NCBI RefSeq assembly: GCF_008369115.1
Contig: NZ_VOAZ01000002.1
Location: forward strand, 248,001-312,000
Reading direction: 5' to 3'
Source: Psychrobacter sp. ANT_WB68
GTDB taxonomy: Bacteria; Pseudomonadota; Gammaproteobacteria; Pseudomonadales; Moraxellaceae
DNA: 64,000 bases
Shown: piece by piece, positions 27,548 through 35,206 of the stretch
How positions within the stretch are numbered: the stretch's first letter is position 1
Layout of the letters: every line of letters begins with the position of its first letter
The notes under the pieces: generated by a model
What the model was told of the DNA's origin: nothing
Databases searched by the model: none
The model's input: only the letters and a program-made list of their open reading frames with translations
Translations under genes and position numbers: made by a program

Positions 27548-27906
27548 GGGGATGTTCTGGCTTCGACGCTGGTGATGAAACTCAATGATGCATGTCGAGA
27601 GTATATGTCCTCTCGTTAATCAAACATATATTGTTATAGTCGCAAACGACGAAAATTACGCTCTAGCAGCTTAAACCCTGTTTACTTGGTTGCTGATCAC
27701 CTACAGTTGGTCAACTAAGTTGAAGCGTCCGCATGTAGGATCGCCACAAGCGATTGTCTCAATCGCTTGGGTTCAAAAGTAGAGAATCGTCCAATCCATC
27801 CTGACTGTCGGATCGGTGCGGATTAAAACCAAAGACAGAAACTAAACATGTAGATTCATGAGCGTAATGCTGGCGGACGCGGGTTCAACTCCCGCCATCT
27901 CCACCA
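27548..27906 (+). ncRNA. ssrA: Transfer-messenger RNA (tmRNA)
   Basis: Rescues stalled ribosomes by trans-translation with SmpB. The mature 5' end GGGGATGTTCTGGCTTCGAC and the 3' end GCGGGTTCAACTCCCGCCAT followed by CTCCACCA form the tRNA-Ala-like acceptor and T arm. The tag reading frame, with resume codon GCA at 27642, runs to a TAA ending at 27674 and encodes ANDENYALAA. The ends were set from the acceptor pairing. The 3' end adjoins the accessory patch, a common integration site. Confidence 0.97.
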
Positions 27907-28240
27907 AACAACGATAAAGGGCTGACCGTCATAGACTGTTAGCCCTTTATTTTGGGCGTTTTTCAGGTATTGATTAATATATAAGGGTATGACGAACCAT
28001 ATAGGATGTTGATGTTATTGAGCAGTACCAATATGGACAATACCAACAAAAGATATACAACCATATTAACGCCATGCCATTGTTCTTTTAAATCATGAAT
28101 TACCTCAGTTGTACTAACAGAGGCGATAACATCGGATTCAGCCATTCTATCGCTATCATGAATCATGTCATTAGGCTTACTCCTAACTGTTATCACTTGC
28201 ACTAATGCAGCTGCGCTCATATTAGTGCGAATATGATTAG
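27907..28240. other. Sequence between ssrA and the IS remnant
   Basis: About 330 bases. A hairpin right after ssrA (AAAGGGCTGAC...GTTAGCCCTTTA at about 27916-27950, then T-rich) is probably its terminator. A weak minus-strand ORF (27963-28244, GTG start) is listed separately. Otherwise nothing recognisable. Confidence 0.45.
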
Positions 28241-28244
28241 ACAC
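27963..28244 (-). CDS. Small putative membrane protein (doubtful)
   Basis: Open frame of 93 codons beginning with GTG, no convincing ribosome binding site. It contains one hydrophobic stretch (VVYLLLVLSILVLL, about residues 61-78). Its 5' end abuts the broken IS3-family transposase remnant, so it may be a chance frame in decayed DNA. No family recognised. Confidence 0.25.
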   Translation of the reverse strand: MSNHIRTNMSAAALVQVITVRSKPNDMIHDSDRMAESDVIASVSTTEVIHDLKEQWHGVNMVVYLLLVLSILVLLNNINILYGSSYPYILINT

Positions 28245-28740
28245 TTTCTAGCCGACAATAGCGCGTGCTTATCAATTAATGATAAAAGTAGTATCAACTC
28301 AGGAGCAATTGGTAGGATTCTACAGATTGTCTCGACCCCATATTCTAACTGATGATTATCTATAAAGTGGATCATCAATTTGGTGGGTGGCCCATCTCCG
28401 TTTGGGCAATAAAAGCGGCGGACCGACGTATACTCTTACTTCAGCTTTCTATTCTCGCGTTCAAGCGCTGTGATACGTTCTTTGTTGCTTTGTGCTTGCA
28501 TATACGAAGGAATATTAATAGTTTGCTCAAGATGATTCTTGTGCCATGAACGCAGCTTTTCAGGTGCGTACAACCAATGTTGACGCTATGGCTCTAATGG
28601 CTGACGATGTAGAGAGATATCGTTTGCAGCTTCTATTCAAACTAGGATGGCATATTCCTTAATCTCAGGGGCATGATTTTGTCTTTTTATTGTTGTGTTC
28701 TCTCAGAATGTTAAGCCTCCGACAATACCAGGGAGGTTCA
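28240..28740 (-). pseudogene. Decayed IS3-family insertion sequence (OrfA and start of OrfB)
   Basis: Read on the minus strand, fragments in shifting frames match IS3-family OrfA in order: KRQNHAPEIKEYAI near 28690, SAIRAIAS, then APEKLRSWHKNHLEQ near 28560, SNKERITALERENRKLK near 28480, and RSAAFIAQTEMGHPP. A further frameshift leads into the OrfB start: KLMIHFIDNHQLEYGVETIC and RILPIAP, then similarity ends near 28250. A terminal-repeat-like TGAACCTCCC with GTCGGAGGCT sits at the 5' edge (28735-28740 inward), like IS51-group elements. Several frameshifts and stops show it is dead. The rest of OrfB and the other terminal repeat are missing. Confidence 0.8.
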
Positions 28741-28897
28741 GCTATCAGAATATTAGAGGTTTCTCTTAATTAGAATGATGTCTTCTATTTACTTCGGTTG
28801 AATATATACAATACGTGAACATTAGCAGACATAAAAACACACTATTAAGGTATAAGATTGTAATCTGTAATTAACTGTTAGAAGTAAAGGTCGAAAC

Positions 28898-29149
28898 ATG
28901 AATACCAAACTATCAGGGAATGATTTAACTCTTGCCATGTTAGAGCGTGGTGATGAGCAAGTGTGGTGCGCTGTAAGTCATAAAAGTGCTGAGCATGCTA
29001 TGGAGACTATTATCAATGTCAGTAGTGATTTTATAATGCATATCGTAGCATTTGAGGATGGCCACTTTCTTTGTAAGGAGGGTGGTAGATGGAAATACGC
29101 CATACCAATTAAAAAGGCTGAGCTTACTCAAGAAGAAGTTGGGTTATAG
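28898..29149 (+). CDS. Small hypothetical protein, paralogue of the one at 29410
   Basis: 83 aa, soluble, no recognised family. The ATG follows GTAAAGG at a suitable distance. It aligns end to end with the 82-aa protein encoded 260 bases downstream: both have an (S/T)G(N/S)(D/E)L...AML start, (Q/E)(V/I)WC(A/V)V, a (H/R)IV(A/S)F core, an FxC...G segment, and a (A/V)PIK...(T)Q(E/A)E(V/A)G(L/F) end. Roughly one third of residues are shared by eye. Conservation of pattern between the pair argues that both are real genes. Confidence 0.6.
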   Translation: MNTKLSGNDLTLAMLERGDEQVWCAVSHKSAEHAMETIINVSSDFIMHIVAFEDGHFLCKEGGRWKYAIPIKKAELTQEEVGL

Positions 29150-29409
29150 AAAAGCTGTGATGAAGTTTATTGATACTTTACTAATAAACATTAGTTTTTT
29201 ATGGTAGCACGAATAATCAATAATCAGACTATAATTAATATTCACTATTGCGAATAAATAGATATACTATATATTAAGCACGTCTACTGCACCGTTGTGA
29301 TTGAAAAAGATAAAATCATAAATACGAAAGTCTCAGGGATGGTCAAGGTATGTGTATTATATATCCCCTTGTTTAGCTTGATAATCGTAAAACATGATTA
29401 GGAGCTATA

Positions 29410-29658
29410 GTGATGGATGAAGCAATTACAGGAAGTGAGCTAGCTCGTGCAATGTTGGAAGACGGTCATCAAGAGATATGGTGTGTAGTAGATGATAGTT
29501 GTGATCGGGAAGCGATGGCGAATTTAACAAATAATGATTTTACGGCCCGTATTGTGTCGTTTGATAACGGTATGTTTTACTGTACAGGTGGTATGGCTTG
29601 GTCGTGTGCGGTTCCAATTAAGATAATACCAATAACACAGGCCGAGGCAGGATTCTGA
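29410..29658 (+). CDS. Small hypothetical protein, paralogue of the one at 28898
   Basis: 82 aa, soluble and acidic, no recognised family. AGGAGC lies about 9 bases before the start, and MMD gives a choice of the first two Met codons. It shares the motif order of its neighbour, including EIWCVV, RIVSFDNGMFYC, and AVPIK with TQAEAGF at the end. A strong terminator lies about 170 bases downstream. It sits in the accessory patch after ssrA. Confidence 0.62.
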   Translation: MMDEAITGSELARAMLEDGHQEIWCVVDDSCDREAMANLTNNDFTARIVSFDNGMFYCTGGMAWSCAVPIKIIPITQAEAGF

Positions 29659-29827
29659 TTCCAATAAATTAAGTTAATGCTCAGAACTATTCTTTTTATA
29701 AAAGCATGTGCCCTGTGTCGCATCACAAAGGATAGGACTAGTATCGTCTTATTTTTAATTTAATAAAATGATATAACCCCAGTACTTTAGATATATGTTT
29801 TAGTTTACGCTATCTACACCAAATATT

Positions 29828-29864
29828 TAAAAACCGATCACTTGATGTGGTCGGTTTTTTTTCT
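29828..29864 (+). terminator. Intrinsic terminator
   Basis: 8-base stem CCGATCAC/GTGGTCGG (one T-G pair) within A- and T-runs, with T8 on the plus strand. Probably ends transcription of the small paralogous genes. Confidence 0.82.
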
Positions 29865-29943
29865 GAATTTTCAAGGAGCAAGATTTATGGTGCTTCAGTT
29901 TTTTTAGGGAGAATATAAGGCGGAGTAAAAGAATCGACACAAT

Positions 29944-29978
29944 AAGAAAAAGACTTCCAATTGCTTGGAAGTCTTTCA
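29944..29978 (-). terminator. Terminator of the tRNA genes
   Basis: Perfect 10-base stem AGACTTCCAA/TTGGAAGTCT immediately 3' of tRNA-Leu, with T5 on the minus strand. Confidence 0.82.
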
Positions 29979-29984
29979 ATGTAA

Positions 29985-30071
29985 TGGTACCCGGAGCCGG
30001 ACTTGAACCGGCACGCTATTACTAGCGAGGGATTTTAAATCCCTTGTGTCTACCAATTTCACCACCCGGGC
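29985..30071 (-). tRNA. tRNA-Leu (anticodon UAA)
   Basis: 87 bases with encoded CCA. The minus strand reads GCCCGGGTGGTGAAATTGGT at the 5' end, the anticodon stem-loop GGGATTTAAAATCCC with anticodon TAA, a class II long variable arm, the T arm GCCGGTTCAAGTCCGGC, and the closing CCGGGTACCA. The acceptor stem pairs fully. Confidence 0.96.
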
Positions 30072-30194
30072 AAAACTTGTATTATCTGTTAAGTAAACTT
30101 TCTACTTGTTAGATAGTGCTCGCTATTATAAGCATTTATGTTAATAAAGCAAGCTAAAATTAACGTAATACTAATAAATTTTAAGCTAAATAAT

Positions 30195-30268
30195 TGGAGG
30201 CTGAGGTCGGAATCGAACCGGCGTTAACGGAGTTGCAGTCCGCTGCATGACCACTCTGCCACCCAGCC
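30195..30268 (-). tRNA. tRNA-Cys (anticodon GCA)
   Basis: 74 bases with encoded CCA. The minus strand reads GGCTGGGTGGCAGAGTGGTC, anticodon stem-loop GCGGACTGCAACTCCGT (GCA), T arm CCGGTTCGATTCCGA, and the end CTCAGCCTCCA. The acceptor pairs with one G-U. About 120 bases upstream of tRNA-Leu, likely one transcript. Confidence 0.95.
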
Positions 30269-30488
30269 AATCAAGGATGCCTATATTAGCAAAAATAATT
30301 TAAATTACAAGTCATTTTTTAGTTAAAAGACGTTTATTTATTAAGTTCTCATAATTTGACCGCGAACCAATAGTTATTTAGAGCATTTATGAGCCAGATT
30401 GAATCATTGATGAGCCTTTTTTAGTAATGAGAAGTAAAAATAAACAGCCTAATTAATTAAGTAACAGGGCAAAAAAGAGCGTAATGTC

Positions 30489-31541
30489 TTAAAGTTTTGC
30501 ATGACCTGTGTAATAAGTAACTCTGTTATCACGCAAAAACCCAGCCAATCCTAAACCATAACGCTCAGCAACCCGTACTGCGGTACTAGTTGGTGCGGAC
30601 ATGCCAACCAACCAAGGTATACGGCTACGGATAGATTTTTGTACCAGCTCAATAGACAGCCGCGAGGTCATTACAACGCATGTCGGCTCTGCCTTATTGC
30701 GCAATTGCCAACCGATGAGCTTATCAAGCGCATTATGACGCCCTACATCTTCAAATAAATATAGTTGTTGCTCGTACATCGTCGCAGCAGCGTGTACGGC
30801 ACCGGTCAATTGGTGCGTATGCTGCATAGCATCGACTTGCTGCCGTATCTCCAGTAGATAATTGAGACTTGGAATATTTACTTTTTGCCTGTGTTGAAGA
30901 TATATGCTCAAGTCGGGGAGTGCTTGTGTCAGTCCAGTAATGCCACACATACCACAGCCTGTACGCCCTGCCAGCTGACGTTTTTGTGCTTGGATACGCT
31001 GATGACAGCGCTGGTTTAGTACAAGTTCCACCACATAAACATCATAATCTTGCAGTGGCACTAAGCTTTGCTTAACGGCTGCAGACTCAAGACTCGTATC
31101 CGTTGAGTCCTGCATAAATGAGCCTTGCGTAAATTGTTGATAATTTGCAATATCATTTAGCTGAGTAACTTCCCAATCAAGCAGTTCATGACTATGTTGA
31201 ATTAATCCTTCACTAAACAAAAAGCCGACGGCTAAATACTCTAGTTGATGAGGGCTTGCCATCAATACTGCGTAATGAATACCATTGATAACAATAGCAA
31301 CCGCAGCCTCGACCGCTAAGTTAACTGATTGGTAATCGACACTGTTTTTAGTCATATTGGTATGCGCAACACGAGTGTGCACATACTTATCTGACGGATA
31401 ATAGTGCTTTTGCGCCCAATGATTACGCGCAAGCGGTGTTTCAGACGACTCTATAGTCTCTGACGTCTTATCTGTTAAATTATTTACCAAGAATTGATCG
31501 CTATATCTTGCGTCATATTCAGTATCACTTTCAGCAATCAT
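30489..31541 (-). CDS. fdhD: Formate dehydrogenase accessory sulfurtransferase FdhD
   Basis: Transfers sulfur from IscS to the molybdenum cofactor of formate dehydrogenase-type enzymes. The catalytic CxxC loop GRTGCGMCGI is near residue 194. The C-terminal region HAAATMYEQQLYLFEDVGRH NALDKLIGW and MTSRLSIELVQKSIR are FdhD hallmarks. At 350 aa it exceeds E. coli FdhD (277), through a ~60-residue hydrophilic N-terminus and an insertion before the CxxC loop. It lies 90 bases downstream of the YdeP-type oxidoreductase, its probable client. Confidence 0.94.
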   Translation of the reverse strand: MIAESDTEYDARYSDQFLVNNLTDKTSETIESSETPLARNHWAQKHYYPSDKYVHTRVAHTNMTKNSVDYQSVNLAVEAAVAIVINGIHYAVLMASPHQLEYLAVGFLFSEGLIQHSHELLDWEVTQLNDIANYQQFTQGSFMQDSTDTSLESAAVKQSLVPLQDYDVYVVELVLNQRCHQRIQAQKRQLAGRTGCGMCGITGLTQALPDLSIYLQHRQKVNIPSLNYLLEIRQQVDAMQHTHQLTGAVHAAATMYEQQLYLFEDVGRHNALDKLIGWQLRNKAEPTCVVMTSRLSIELVQKSIRSRIPWLVGMSAPTSTAVRVAERYGLGLAGFLRDNRVTYYTGHAKL

Positions 31542-31631
31542 AATGTCTCGTTATATCGTATGGTGATTGACAGAGTTATTGTTTTATTCCTCTTAAATAC
31601 ATTCACTATTCAATGACCCGCTCATTACTTA

Positions 31632-34019
31632 TTATGCATAATTGGTAGTATTAGCCTTTGCATCAACGCGTTGCAAAACAACCGTTGTCGATTTATACGC
31701 TGGTATGTGGGAGTCTGGCGCATGCGTGTCTAAATCAAATAAGTCATTACATTCAGGATAGTAAGTTGCGACCGCGTTGGAGGCGATATCCATCTCAGTC
31801 AATACTAACGGCCCTAGCGTGCGTGGCTGAGCTAAATTGTCTGCGCTATGTGAGCCACTTGGGCTGGCTTGTCGAGAGACCATCACCTTGTCACCCGCTT
31901 GCCAACCCAAACGACTCATTTCATCTGGGTGCATAAACAACACATCACGGCGATTGGTTTGACGATAGCGATCTTTAAACCCGAAAATCATGGTATTAAA
32001 TTGGTCATGGCTACGGACACTAGTCAATTGCCAAATCTTTTGTTCATTGTCCTGACCATCGTTAATAAGGTTCGTTGCTCTCGTGTCATGTTCAAGGGCT
32101 GAATTTTTAAATGCTAAAGTGGTCTCAGCCATCTGTGCTGCGACATAGGTAATAGGATATTGCGGTACTTCAAACTGCGCCTTGCCACTGTCAGTATTCC
32201 ATACGCGATGACGTGCTGGATGGTATAAATGGAAGCCACGCTCAGCTGCACGAATACGCTCGTTAAAGTTCTCAAATCCATCAATCGCTTGGGCGACATA
32301 GTCACGAACGATGTCAAAGTCTTCGCTCATCGCTTGCCAAGGAATTGAAGACTCAGCACCAAGCACATAAGTCGCAATATCTGCCACAATTTGTGCTTCA
32401 GACTTCAACGTATCGCTGACAGGCTTGAGGTTGCCTTTAGTAGGTACAATCTGACACATAGAGTCTTCAATCGTCGCAAACTGCTCACCTTTGGCAGTGA
32501 TAATACGTTCGGTTCGACCTAGGCAAGGTAAAATAAGATTGTTAGCGCCCGGATACAGCATAGTTTCATTGAGCTTGGTACCTACAAAAATATTGAGCTG
32601 AGTCGTAGTTAATGCCTGTTGAATGGCACTGGTATCCGGTGCTGCAACGGCATAATTACCGCCCATACTCATAAAGACCTTAAGCTTACCAGCAATCAAT
32701 GCTTTCGCACCAGAGACCACATCAAAGCCGTGTTCTTGCGGCATTGGACGCTCAAAAACGCGTTCAAGGCTATCGAGTAGCTTTTGCGCAGGGCGCTCAT
32801 GGATACCCATGGTACGGTCGCCCTGGACGTTAGAGTGACCACGAACGGGAGACGCGCCTGCACCATCAATGCCAATCATACCCATCAATAATAATAGGTT
32901 GGTAATCATCGCTACGTTGTCATCGCCTTGAACGTGCTGGGTAATGCCCATACCCCACGTGCAAATGGTTGCAGGACTGTCGGCAACCAGCTTTGCAATA
33001 TTAATAATTTCCTCTTTACTGATACCAGACCCACGCTCCACATCCGTCCACGATTGTTGACGAAGCCACACGTCGAGCGCCTCATATCCTGAGGTATGCT
33101 CATGAATAAAGTCTTGATTGATTTTATGGTTTTTAGTCAGCCACTTAGCGATACCCGTTAGTAGTGCTGTATCGCCGCCGATTTGAATTTGAATGACCTC
33201 ATCGACCATCTCATCACTTTGACCTGCTGCCATATGTGTGGGCTTCTGTGGGTTTCTAAATTTACTCAAGCCTTGTTCGCGCATGGGATTGATTGAGATG
33301 ATTCGACATCCTAGCTCATGAGCATGGGCGAGCATTTCAAGCATACGTGGATGATTGGTCGCAGGGTTCTGTCCAAACATCAATATCAGTTTGGCTTGCT
33401 CAAAATCTTCTAACATGACCGTCGCTTTGCCAATACCTAGCTGTTTACCTAGCATCACGGAGGTTGGTTCGTGACACATGTTTGAGCAGTCTGGCAAATT
33501 ATTGGTACCAAAACAGCGCACAAAGAGTTGATACATAAAGGCTGGCTCGTTAGTAACACGGCCTGAGGTATAAAATAGCGCCTCGTCTGGCGAATCAAGC
33601 TGTCCTAACTGCTCAGCGATACATTTATAAGCTGCTTCCCAAGAGATCGGTAGATAGCGGTCTCGCGCGGCATCATAATACACAGGCTCTGATAAGCGGC
33701 CACTATGCTCAAGCTCATAGCCCGACCAGCCTTGTAGCTCGGTTACCGTATGCTGTGCAAAGAATTGGGCATCTGCTTTTTTTGACATGGTCTCACTGGC
33801 GATAACTTTGATGCCGTTTTCACAGACATCAATGGCCTTATGTGACTTATGGTCCGGCCATGCACAGCCAGGACAATCAAACCCGTCTTTAGGTTGGTTG
33901 CTTTTTAGGACACCTAAGCTACCACGCAAAAAAGTCTGATAATCCATCAGTTTACGAGTAGAGGAGATCAGCGCAGGCCAACCGGCCGCAGGGTGGGGAT
34001 AGACAGGAATTTTGCGCAT
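31632..34019 (-). CDS. FdhF/YdeP-family molybdopterin oxidoreductase
   Basis: Cytosolic molybdopterin guanine dinucleotide enzyme of 795 aa in the YdeP group; no signal peptide is seen. The N-terminus carries DCPGCAWPDHKSHKAIDVCE, then SWEAAYKCIAEQL and FYTSGRVTNEPAFM. The Mo-ligand region reads DCSNMCHEPTSVML, its Cys (about 181) matching the Sec/Cys of formate dehydrogenases. GQNPATNHPRML, then MGITQHVQGDDNV and GHSNVQGDRTMGI follow, with a C-terminal MopB-type cofactor-binding domain (SVRSHDQFNTMIF). The canonical N-terminal four-Cys cluster of FDH-H is not evident. Substrate is unknown; E. coli YdeP is linked to acid resistance. fdhD follows immediately. Confidence 0.9.
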   Translation of the reverse strand: MRKIPVYPHPAAGWPALISSTRKLMDYQTFLRGSLGVLKSNQPKDGFDCPGCAWPDHKSHKAIDVCENGIKVIASETMSKKADAQFFAQHTVTELQGWSGYELEHSGRLSEPVYYDAARDRYLPISWEAAYKCIAEQLGQLDSPDEALFYTSGRVTNEPAFMYQLFVRCFGTNNLPDCSNMCHEPTSVMLGKQLGIGKATVMLEDFEQAKLILMFGQNPATNHPRMLEMLAHAHELGCRIISINPMREQGLSKFRNPQKPTHMAAGQSDEMVDEVIQIQIGGDTALLTGIAKWLTKNHKINQDFIHEHTSGYEALDVWLRQQSWTDVERGSGISKEEIINIAKLVADSPATICTWGMGITQHVQGDDNVAMITNLLLLMGMIGIDGAGASPVRGHSNVQGDRTMGIHERPAQKLLDSLERVFERPMPQEHGFDVVSGAKALIAGKLKVFMSMGGNYAVAAPDTSAIQQALTTTQLNIFVGTKLNETMLYPGANNLILPCLGRTERIITAKGEQFATIEDSMCQIVPTKGNLKPVSDTLKSEAQIVADIATYVLGAESSIPWQAMSEDFDIVRDYVAQAIDGFENFNERIRAAERGFHLYHPARHRVWNTDSGKAQFEVPQYPITYVAAQMAETTLAFKNSALEHDTRATNLINDGQDNEQKIWQLTSVRSHDQFNTMIFGFKDRYRQTNRRDVLFMHPDEMSRLGWQAGDKVMVSRQASPSGSHSADNLAQPRTLGPLVLTEMDIASNAVATYYPECNDLFDLDTHAPDSHIPAYKSTTVVLQRVDAKANTTNYA

Positions 34020-34112
34020 GACAGACCTTATAATAAATGGCGGTGATTAACTTTGATATACAACAACTATATAATGACGAGCGAGAGGTTTGTAGAAGCA
34101 TTAACTATAGAT

Positions 34113-34156
34113 AACAAAAAAACCTTTAAGAAAAATGTATTTCCTTAAAGGTTTAT
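34113..34156 (-). terminator. Terminator after the cytochrome pair
   Basis: Perfect 10-base stem AACCTTTAAG/CTTAAAGGTT with T7 on the minus strand, about 85 bases past the TsdA-like stop. It separates the cytochrome operon from the oxidoreductase gene. Confidence 0.82.
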
Positions 34157-34237
34157 AGTGTAAATGCTAACTCATAAGAGAGCGTAGAATGACGTCTGCT
34201 TAAGTGACGTCTTTATAAATGCCTTCTTCTTAATGTA

Positions 34238-35206
34238 TCAGTAACGCGCGTCTTTAGGCTTGTTGCCGTTTGGCCAATCATTTACCTTACCGGCAAAGTC
34301 AGGGCGCGGCTGATGGGTAAAAAATTCAGCGACATCGATGGCATCTTGATCACTGAGTACATTCCCGTGACCCCATAAGCCTTTGGTTTGAATACCCATC
34401 GGCATATTGTACTTAACAAAAGCCGCGGCTTTATAAGTACGTGCCAATCCAGCGCCAATGTTAAAGGACTCATCGCCCCATAATGGCGGGAAGACAATGT
34501 CGCCGCGACTGTCTTTCATGCCTTCACCGTTATCACCATGACAGGTCGCACATTGTACTTGGTAGATTTTCTCACCGCGTACAGGATTACCGACCAAAGA
34601 TTCATCCACTTTACCGGCATTTTGAATATCGACCTTTTGCTCTTTTGGCGTGTTTTGTGATAGCCATTTCATATAGGCCAACATTGCCAGCATTTCAGGT
34701 GAGTCAGGTTTTAATGGTTTGCCATTCATCGAGCGCTGGAAACAGCCATTGATACGTTTGGTTAAATCGACTTCTTTACCAGCCCGTGGCATCACGCGTG
34801 GGTAAAAGTTATAACTGTTGATATAGGGGTCGCCAAGCGGAATTTTACCTTGCGAGATATGGCAACTATTACAATTCATTTGTGCGCCAACATGCTCGGG
34901 CAGTAAGCGCTTGGTCTCGTTTAATAGGCGTTTACCATAAAATATTTCATCAGCATTTGGCTCATCCAAGATAGACGTATCTTGCGGCAGCACATAAGTG
35001 CCGATATCTGCGTTGGCATCATCAGCCGTGACCAAGCCATACTTAGGTGCATTTTGCTCGGCAGGCTCTGGCTGTGAGCAGCCACTACTGATAACTGCGA
35101 CACTAACCACTGAAGCAGTAAAGATAGCAGTAGGTAATTTGCTCATGGTCGTTTTTTGAGAGATAACGCTAGCAACAGTAGGCAAGTTGAGTGGAGATTT
35201 TCTCAT
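34238..35206 (-). CDS. tsdA: TsdA-like diheme cytochrome c (thiosulfate dehydrogenase / tetrathionate reductase)
   Basis: Periplasmic diheme cytochrome that interconverts thiosulfate and tetrathionate. 322 aa. Heme motif 1 is C112-N-S-C115-H116 and heme motif 2 is C219-x2-C222-H223. Between them RINGCFQRSMNG places Cys155, 39 residues after His116, matching the unusual His/Cys-ligated active-site heme of TsdA. MPM at 268-270 offers a Met ligand for heme 2. The frame starts at 35206, sharing one base with the upstream stop (TAATG). An internal Met at residue 21 (35146) begins a better signal sequence, ending near Cys43 in a poor lipobox. The direction of catalysis cannot be read from sequence. 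Confidence 0.85.
   Translation of the reverse strand: MRKSPLNLPTVASVISQKTTMSKLPTAIFTASVVSVAVISSGCSQPEPAEQNAPKYGLVTADDANADIGTYVLPQDTSILDEPNADEIFYGKRLLNETKRLLPEHVGAQMNCNSCHISQGKIPLGDPYINSYNFYPRVMPRAGKEVDLTKRINGCFQRSMNGKPLKPDSPEMLAMLAYMKWLSQNTPKEQKVDIQNAGKVDESLVGNPVRGEKIYQVQCATCHGDNGEGMKDSRGDIVFPPLWGDESFNIGAGLARTYKAAAFVKYNMPMGIQTKGLWGHGNVLSDQDAIDVAEFFTHQPRPDFAGKVNDWPNGNKPKDARY

Larger units (their letters stand above)
29659..29984. other. Intergenic region before tRNA-Leu
   Basis: About 325 bases containing two hairpin terminators (29828-29864 and 29944-29978) and otherwise AT-rich sequence without a gene. Confidence 0.45.

Noticed and set aside
27963-28244. Possible toxin or immunity protein in the patch after ssrA
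   Set aside because: Only one hydrophobic stretch and a GTG start without a ribosome site; kept as a doubtful ORF without functional claim.
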